Source of the DNA: Zoroaster sp. YZ-2022
Taxonomy: Eukaryota; Echinodermata; Asteroidea; Forcipulatida; Zoroasteridae
Length of the DNA stretch: 64,000 nucleotides
Direction of reading: 5' to 3'
Assembly (NCBI GenBank): GCA_029582265.1
Contig: CM055819.1
Location: 10,837,087-10,901,086, forward strand
In this document: positions 55,550-64,000 of the stretch, piece after piece
How the letters are laid out: each line of letters opens with the position of its first letter
Position numbering within the stretch: position 1 is the stretch's first letter
Notes under the pieces: model-generated
The model's database searches: none
Seen by the model: only the letters and a program-made list of their open reading frames with translations
Told to the model about the DNA's origin: nothing
Program-made: the position numbers and the translations under genes

Positions 55550-58500
55550 TATATATGTATGCAGGTTGGATTTATGGGTTCTGTCAAGCAGTCATTTATT
55601 CATGTATGCAGGTTGGATTTATGGTTCCGTCAAGCAGTCATTTATTCATGTATGCAGGTTGGATTTATGGGTTCTGTCAAGCAGTCATTTATTCATGTAT
55701 GCAGGTTGGATTTATGGGTTCTGTCAAGCAGTCATTTATTCATGTATGCAGGTTGGATTTATGGGTTCCGTCAAGCAGTCATTTATTCATGTATACAGGT
55801 TGGATTTATGGGTTCAAGCAGTCATTTATTCATGTATGCAGGTTGGATTTATGGGTTCTGTCAAGCAGTCATTTATTCATGTATGCAGGTTGGATTTATG
55901 GGTTCAAGCAGTCATTTATTCATGTATGCAGGTTGGATTTATGGGTTCAAGCAGTCATTTATTCATGTATGCAGGTTGGATTTATGGGTTCCGTCAAGCA
56001 GTCATTTATTCATGTATGCAGGTTGGATTTATGGGTTCTGTCAAGCAGTCATTTATTCATGTATGCAGGTTGGATTTATGGGTTCCGTCAAGCAGTCATT
56101 TATTCATGTATGCAGGTTGGATTTATGGGTTCCGTCAAGCAGTCATTTATTCATGTATGCAGGTTGGATTTATGGGTTCTGTCAAGCAGTCATTTATTCA
56201 TGTATGCAGGTTGGATTTATGGGTTCTGTCAAGCAGTCATTTATTCATGTATGCAGGTTGGATTTATGGGTTTGTCAAGCAGTCATTTATTCATGTATCC
56301 AGGTTGGATTTATGGGTTCCGTCAAGCAGTCATTTATTCATGTATGCAGGTTGGATTTATGGGTTCCGTCAAGCAGTCATTTATTCATGTATGCAGGTTG
56401 GATTTATGGGTTCCGTCAAGCAGTCATTTATTCATGTATGCAGGTTGGATTTATGGGTTCCGTCAAGCAGTCATTTATTCATGTATGCAGGTTGGATTTA
56501 TGGGTTCCGTCAAGCAGTCATTTATTCATGTATGCAGGTTGGATTTATGGGTTCCGTCAAGCAGTCATTTATTCATGTATGCAGGTTGGATTTATGGGTT
56601 CCGTCAAGCAGTCATTTATTCATGTATGCAGGTTGGATTTATGGGTTCCGTCAAGCAGTCATTTATTCATGTATGCAGGTTGGATTTATGGGTTCTGTCA
56701 AGCAGTCATTTATTCATGTATGCAGGTTGGATTTATGGGTTCAAGCAGTCATTTATTCATGTATGCAGGTTGGATTTATGGGTTCCGTCAAGCAGTCATT
56801 TATTCATGTATGCAGGTTGGATTTATGGGTTCCGTCAAGCAGTCATTTATTCATGTATGCAGGTTGGATTTATGGGTTCCGTCAAGCAGTCATTTATTCA
56901 TGTATGCAGGTTGGATTTATGGGTTCCGTCAAGCAGTCATTTATTCATGTATGCAGGTTGGATTTATGGGTTCCGTCAAGCAGTCATTTATTCATGTATG
57001 CAGGTTGGATTTATGGGTTCCGTCAAGCAGTCATTTATTCATGTATGCAGGTTGGATTTATGGGTTCCGTCAAGCAGTCATTTATTCATGTATGCAGGTT
57101 GGATTTATGGGTTCCGTCAAGCAGTCATTTATTCATGTATGCAGGTTGGATTTATGGGTTCCGTCAAGCAGTCATTTATTCATGTATGCAGGTTGGATTT
57201 ATGGGTTCCGTCAAGCAGTCATTTATTCATGTATGCAGGTTGGATTTATGGGTTCCGTCAAGCAGTCATTTATTCATGTATGCAGGTTGGATTTATGGGT
57301 TCCGTCAAGCAGTCATTTATTCATGTATGCAGGTTGGATTTATGGGTTCTATTACAGTCATTTATTCATGTATGCAGGTTGGATTTGGTCTGGCCGATCA
57401 AGCAGTCATTTATTCATGTATGCAGGTTGGATTTATGGGTTCCGTCAAGCAGTCATTTATTCATGTATACAGGTTGGATTATGGGTTCCGTCAAGCAGTC
57501 ATTTATTCATGTATGCAGGTTGGATTTATGGGTTCCGTCAAGCAGTCATTTATTCATGTATGCAGGTTGGTAAGGTTCCGTCAAGCAGTCATTTATTCAT
57601 GTATGCAGGTTGGTTTATGGGTTCCGTCAAGCAGTCATTTATTCATGTATGCAGGTTGGATTTATGGGTTCCGTCAAGCAGTCATTTATTCATGTATGCA
57701 GGTTGGTTATGGGTTCCGTCAAGCAGTCATTTATTCATGTATGCAGGTTGGTTTATGGGTTCCGTCAAGCAGTCATTTATTCATGTATGCAGGTTGGTTA
57801 TGGGTTCCGTCAAGCAGTCATTTATTCATGTATGCAGGTTGGATTTATGGGTTACGTCAAGCAGTCATTTATTCATGTATGCAGGTTGGATTTATGGGTT
57901 CCGTCAAGCAGTCATTTATTCATGTATCCATGGTGGAATAATGTGTTCACACAACCAGTCATTTAATCAAGTATGCAGGGTGCATTTATGGTTTCCGTCA
58001 AGCAGTCATTTATTCATGTATGCAGGTTGGATTTATGGGTTCCGTCAAGCAGTCATTTATTCATGTATGCAGGTTGGATTTATGGGTTCCGTCAAGCAGT
58101 CATTTATTCATGTATGCAGGTTGGATTTATGGGTTCCGTCAAGCAGTCATTTATTCATGTATGCAGGTTGGATTTATGGGTTCCGTCAAGCAGTCATTTA
58201 TTCATGTATGCAGGTTGGATTTATGGGTTCCGTCAAGCAGTCATTTATAAATGAATGCAGTATTGATTTATGGGTTCCGTCAAGCAGTCATTTATTCATG
58301 TATGCAGGTTGGATTTATGGGTTCCGTCAAGCAGTCATTTATTCATGTATGCAGGTTGGATTTATGGGTTCCGTCAAGCAGTCATTTATTCATGTATGCA
58401 GGTTGTCATTCTGGCTTCCGTCAAGCAGTCATTTATTCAGGTATGCTGGTTGGATTTATTGGTTCCGTCAAGCTGTCTTTTTTTCATGTTTTCTGGTTGG

Positions 58501-61500
58501 TTTTATGGGTTCAGTGTAGGAGTCTTTTATTCATGTATTCATGTTGGTTTTTTGGGGTTCCGTCAAGCAGTCATTTATTCATGTATGCATGTTGGATTTA
58601 TGGGTTCCGTCAAGCAGTCATTTATTCATGTATGCAGGTTGGATTTATGGGTTCCGTCAAGCAGTCATTTATTCATGTATGCAGGTTGGATTTATGGGTT
58701 CCGTCAAGCAGTCATTTATTCATGTATGCAGGTTGGATTATGGGTTCCGTCAAGGTCATTTATTCATGTATGCAGGTTGGATTTATGGGTTCCGTCAAGC
58801 AGTCATTTATTCATGTATGCAGGTTGGATTTATGGGTTCGATCAAGCAGTCATTTATTCATGTATGCAGGTTGGATTTATGGGTTCCGTCAAGCAGTCAT
58901 TTATTCATGTATGCAGGTTGATTTATGGGTTCCGTCAAGCAGTCATTTATTCATGTATGCAGGTTGGATTTATGGGGTCCGTCAAGCAGTCATTTATTCA
59001 TGTATGCAGGTTGGATTTATGGGTTCCGTCAAGCAGTCATTTATTCATGTATGCAGGTTGGATTTATGGGGTCCGTCAAGCAGTCATTTATTCATGTATG
59101 CAGGTTGGATTTATGGGTTCCGTCAAGCAGTCATTTATTCATGTATGCAGGTTGGATTTATGGGTTCCGTCAAGCAGTCATTTATTCATGTATGCAGGTT
59201 GATTTATGGGTTCCGTCAAGCAGTCATTTATTCATGTATGCAGGTTGGTTATGGGGTCCGTCAAGCAGTCATTTATTCATGTATGCAGGTTGGATTTATG
59301 GGTTCCGTCAAGCAGTCATTTATTCATGTATGCAGGTTGGATTTATGGGTTCCGTCAAGCAGTCATTTATTCATGTATGCAGGTTGGATTTATGGGTTCC
59401 GTCAAGCAGTCATTTATTCATGTATGCAGGTTGGATTTATGGGTTCCGTCAACAGTCATTTATTCATGTATACAGGTTGGATTTATGGGTTCCGTCAAGC
59501 AGTCATTTATTCATGTATGCAGGTTGGATTTATGGGTTCCGTCAAGCAGTCATTTATTCATGTATGCAGGTTGGATTTATGGGTTCCGTCAAGCAGTCAT
59601 TTATTCATGTATGCAGGTTGGATTTATGGGTTCCGTCAAGCAGTCATTTATTCATGTATGCAGGTTGGATTTATGGGTTCCGTCAAGCAGTCATTTATTC
59701 ATGTATGCAGGTTGGATTTATGGGTTCCGTCAAGCAGTCATTTATTCATGTATGCAGGTTGGATTTATGGGTCCGTCAAGCAGTCATTTATTCATGTATG
59801 CAGGTTGGATTTATGGGTTCCGTCAAGCAGTCATTTATTCATGTATGCAGGTTGGATTTATGGGTTCCGTCAAGCAGTCATTTATTCATGTATGCAGGTT
59901 GGATTTATGGGTTCCGTCAAGCAGTCATTTATTCATGTATGCAGGTTGGATTTATGGGTTCCGTCAAGCAGTCATTTATTCATGTATGCAGGTTGGATTT
60001 ATGGGTTCCGTCAAGCAGTCATTTATTCATGTATGCAGGTTGGTTATGGGTTCCGTCAAGCAGTCATTTATTCATGTATGCAGGTTGGATTTATGGGTTC
60101 CGTCAAGCAGTCATTTATTCATGTATGCAGGTTGGATTTATGGGTTCCGTCAAGAAGTCATTTATTCATGTAGCAGGTCGGACTTATGGGTTCCGTCAAG
60201 CAGTCATTTATTCATGTATGCAGGTTGGATTTATGGGTTCCGACAAGCAGTCATTTATTCATGTATGCAGGTTGGATTTATGGGTTCCGTCAAGCAGTCA
60301 TTTATTCATGTATGCAGGTTGGATTTATGGGTTCATTCAACCAGTCATATATAAATGTATGAATCATGTATAACGGGGTTCCGTCAAGCAGACATTTATT
60401 CATGTATGCAGGTTGGATTTATGGTCATTTATTCATGTATGCAGGTTGGATTTATGGCATTTATTCATGTATGCAGGTTGGATTTATGGGTTCCGTCAAG
60501 CAGTCATTTATTCATGTATGCAGGTTGGATTTATGGGTTCCGTCAAGCAGTCATTTATTCATGTATGCAGGTTGGATTTATGGGTTCCGTCAAGCAGTCA
60601 TTTATTCATGTATGCAGGTTGGATTTATGGGTTCCGTCAAGCAGTCATTTATTCATGTATGCAGGTTGGATTTATGGGTTCTGTCAAGCAGTCATTTATT
60701 CATGTATGCAGGTTGGATTTATGGGTTCTGTCAAGCAGTCATTTATTCATGTATGCAGGTTGGATTTATGGGTTCCGTCAAGCAGTCATTTATTCATGTA
60801 TGCAGGTATGATTAATGGGTTCCGTCAAGAAGTCATTTATTCATGTATGCAGGGTGGATTTATGGGTTCCGTCAAGCAGTCATTTATTCATGTGCAGGTT
60901 GGATTTATGGGTTCCACAAGCAGTCATTTATTCATGTATGCAGGTTGGATTTATGGGTTCCGTCAAGCAGTCATTTATTCATGTATGCAGGTTGGATTTA
61001 TGGGTTCCGTCAAGCAGTCATTTATTCATGTATGCAGGTTGGATTTATGGGTTCCGTCAAGCAGTCATTTATTCATGTATGCAGGTTGGATTTATGGGTT
61101 CCGTCAAGCAGTCATTTATTCATGTATGCAGGTTGGATTTATGGGTTCCGTCAAGCAGTCATTTATTCATGTATGCAGGTTGGATTTATGGGTTCCGTCA
61201 AGCAGTCATTTATTCATGTATGCAGGTTGGATTTATGGGTTCCGTCAAGCAGTCATTTATTCATGTATGCAGGTTGGATTTATGGGTTCCGTCAAGCAGT
61301 CATTTATTCATGTATGCAGGTTGGATTTATGGGTTCCGTCAAGCAGTCATTTATTCATGTATGCAGGTTGGATTTATGGGTTCCGTCAAGCAGTCATTTA
61401 TTCATGTATGCAGGTTGGATTTATGGGTTCCGTCAAGCAGTCATTTATTCATGTATGCAGGTTGGATTTATGGGTTCCGTCAAGCAGTCATTTATTCATG

Positions 61501-64000
61501 TATGCAGGTTGGATTTATGGGTTCCGTCAAGCAGTCATTTATTCATGTATGCAGGTTGGATTTATGGGTTCCGTCAAGCAGTCATTTATTCATGTATGCA
61601 GGTTGGATTTATGGGTTCCGTCAAGCAGTCATTTATTCATGTATGCAGGTTGGATTTGGGTTCGTCAAGCAGTCATTTATTCATGTATGCAGGTTGGATT
61701 TATGGGTTCCGTCAAGCAGTCATTTATTCATGTATGCAGGTTGGATTTATGGGTTCCGTCAAGCAGTCATTTATTCATGTATGCAGGTTGGATTTATGGG
61801 TTCCGTCAAGCAGTCATTTATTCATGTATGCAGGTTGGATTTATGGGTTCCGTCAAACAGTCATTTATTCATGTATGCAGGTTGGATTTATGGTTCGGTA
61901 TGCAGGTTGGATTTATGGGTTCAAGCAGTCATTTATTCATGTATGCAGGTTGGATTTATGGGTTCAAGCAGTCATTTATTCATGTATGCAGGTTGGATTT
62001 ATGGGTTCTGTCAAGCAGTCATTTATTCATGTATGCAGGTTGGATTTATGGGTTCCGTCAAGCAGTCATTTATTCATGTATGCAGGTTGGATTTATGGGT
62101 TCTGTCAAGCAGTCATTTATTCATGTATGCAGGTTGGATTTATGGGTTCTGTCAAGCAGTCATTTATTCATGTATGCAGGTTGGATTTATGGGTTCCGTC
62201 AAGCAGTCATTTATTCATGTATGCAGGTTGGATTTATGGGTTCCGTCAAGCAGTCATTTATTCATGTATGCAGGTTGGATTTATGGGTTCCGTCAAGCAG
62301 TCATTTATTCATGTATGCAGGTTGGATTTATGGGTTCTGTCAAGCAGTCATTTATTCATGTATGCAGGTTGGATTTATGGGTTCCGTCAAGCAGTCATTT
62401 ATTCATGTATGCAGGTTGGATTTATGGGTTCCGTCAAGCAGTCATTTATTCATGTATGCAGGTTGGATTTATGGGTTCCGTCAAGCAGTCATTTATTCAT
62501 GTATGCAGGTTGGTTATGGGTTCCGTCAAGCAGTCATTTATTCATGTATGCAGGTTGGATTTATGGGTTCTGTCAAAGCAGTCATTTATTCATGTATGCA
62601 GGTTGGATTTATGGGTTCCGTCAACAGTCATTTATTCATGCAGGTTGGATCAAGCAGTCATTTATTCATGTACAGGTTGGATTTATGGGTTCGTCAAGCA
62701 GTCATTTATTCATGCAGGTTGGATTTATGGGTTCCGTCACAGTCATTTATTCATGTATGCAGGTTGGATTTATGGGTTCTGTCAAAGCAGTCATTTATTC
62801 ATGTATGCAGGTTGGATTTATGGGTTCCGTCAAGCAGTCATTTATTCATGTATGCAGGTTGGATTTATGGGTTCCGTCAAGCAGTCATTTATTCATGTAT
62901 GCAGGTTGGATTTATGGGTTCTGTCAAGCAGTCATTTATTCATGTATGCAGGTTGGTTTATGGGTTCCGTCAAGCAGTCATTTATTCATGTATGCAGGTT
63001 GGATTTATGGGTTCGTCAAGCAGTCATTTATTCATGTATGCAGGTTGGATTTATGGGTTCATCAAGCGGTCATTTATTCATGTATGCAGGTTGGATTTAT
63101 GGGTTCGTCAAGCAGTCATTTATTCATGTATGCAGGTTGGATTTATGGGTTCCGTCAAGCAGTCATTTATTCATGTATGCAGGTTGGATTTAGGTTCTGT
63201 CAAGCAGTCATTTATTCATGTATGCAGGTTGGATTTATGGGTTCCGTCAAGCAGTCATTTATTCATGTATGCAGGTTGGATTTATGGGTTCCGTCAAGCA
63301 GTCATTTATTCATGTACAGGTTGGATTTATGGGTTCTGTCAAGCAGTCATTTATTCATGTATGCAGGTTGGATTTATGGGTTCCGCGTCATTTATTCAGT
63401 CAGGTTGATTTATGGGTTCAGGTCATTATGTGGCGCAGGTTGATTTATGGGTTCACAAGCAGTCATTTATTCATGTATGCAGGTTGGATTTATGGGTTCC
63501 GTCAAGCAGTCAATTATTGTTCATGTATGCAGGTTGGATTTATGGGTTCTGTCAAGCAGTCATTTATTCATGTATGCAGGTTGGATTTATGGGTTCCGTC
63601 CAAGCAGTCATTTATTCATGCAGGTTGGATTTATGGGTTCTGTCAAGCAGTCATTTATTCATGTATGCAGGTTGGATTTATGGGTTCTGTCAAGCAGTCA
63701 TTTATTCATGTATGCAGGTTGGATTTATGGGTTCTGTCAAGCAGTCATTTATTCATGTATGCAGGTTGGATTTATGGGTTCTGTCAAGCAGTCATTTATT
63801 CATGTATGCAGGTTGGATTTATGGGTTCTGTCAAGCAGTCATTTATTCATGTATGCAGGTTGGATTTATGGGTTCTGTCAAGCAGTCATTTATTCATGTA
63901 TGCAGGTTGATTTATGGGTTCTGTCAAGCAGTCATTTATTCATGTATGCAGGTTGGATTTATGGGTTCTGTCAAGCAGTCATTTATTCATGTATGCAGGT
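55550..64000. repeat. 47 bp satellite array, about 180 copies, in last VCL intron
   Basis: Unit ATGCAGGTTGGATTTATGGG+TTCCGTCAAGCAGTCATTTA+TTCATGT, head to tail from about 55555 past the window end. The main variant is TTCCG versus TTCTG; TTCTG units cluster at the two ends, TTCCG fills the middle. Shortened units lacking the CCGT part (GGGTTCAAGCAG) recur, and 57930-58560 holds degenerate units. The unit has no stop in any forward frame and 47 is not a multiple of three, so forward frames of up to about 1000 codons cycle through the same 47-residue peptide; I do not call them genes. The array lies upstream of the VCL last exon (minus strand), i.e. in its last intron. Confidence 0.97.

Noticed and set aside
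55515..63910. Very long + strand ORFs (up to about 1000 codons) with VGFMGSVKQSFIHVCRLDLW-like repeats
   Set aside because: They follow only from the stop-free 47 bp unit; all three frames are open with the same peptide, and the array lies in an intron antisense to VCL. No domain or start context.
55550..64000. CRISPR-like array of regular repeats
   Set aside because: Units are contiguous with no unique spacers, and the genome is animal.

Overview
The window is animal nuclear DNA: split genes with GT..AG introns, tRNA-derived SINEs, a jockey/CR1-type LINE, many short inverted-repeat transposons and long minisatellites. The protein-coding content is BCL9, vinculin and a CECR2-like DDT/WHIM chromatin protein. 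Together with the SINE type and scattered ACATGT microsatellites it suggests a marine invertebrate, most likely a deuterostome such as an echinoderm or hemichordate. The species cannot be named from sequence alone.

Layout. (1) 1-8790, + strand: five exons of a CECR2-like DDT/WHIM protein, the first cut by the window edge. Introns carry a SINE, a TWA-flanked 1.65 kb MITE and other short elements. (2) 9375-17144: a decayed 7.8 kb DNA transposon with TAA target duplications. Its minus strand encodes broken pieces of a DDE transposase plus a C2H2 finger, and it is itself hit by a hAT MITE with a perfect 8 bp target duplication. (3) 17282-24658, + strand: three exons of BCL9/Legless with HD1 (Pygopus binding), HD2 (beta-catenin binding), HD3 and the conserved C-terminal motif. 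All seven introns between position 46 and 19886 are phase compatible, so the CECR2-like exons and the BCL9 exons could be one transcript. This is the most interesting possibility here. (4) 25.4-32.4 kb: intergenic, with 59 bp, 32 bp and 24/45 bp minisatellites, TTAA MITEs and a microsatellite foldback. (5) 35.1-38.7 kb: a broken LINE containing a nested 950 bp hAT element, flanked by CAAGGC-rich arrays. (6) About 39.9-49.0 kb: a long inverted-repeat composite with further nested repeats. (7) 49-55.3 kb: AT-rich DNA with two SINEs and a small hairpin element. (8) 55325-55491, minus strand: the last coding exon of vinculin (VCL). (9) About 55.55 kb to the window end: a 47 bp satellite of roughly 180 copies filling the last VCL intron. 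It is open in all three forward frames but has no sign of being a protein.

Functional view: BCL9 is the Wnt co-activator joining beta-catenin to Pygopus, CECR2-like proteins pair with ISWI remodellers, and vinculin is a focal-adhesion and adherens-junction linker. Apart from these genes and the remnants of mobile-element proteins, I found no other coding sequence I could defend.
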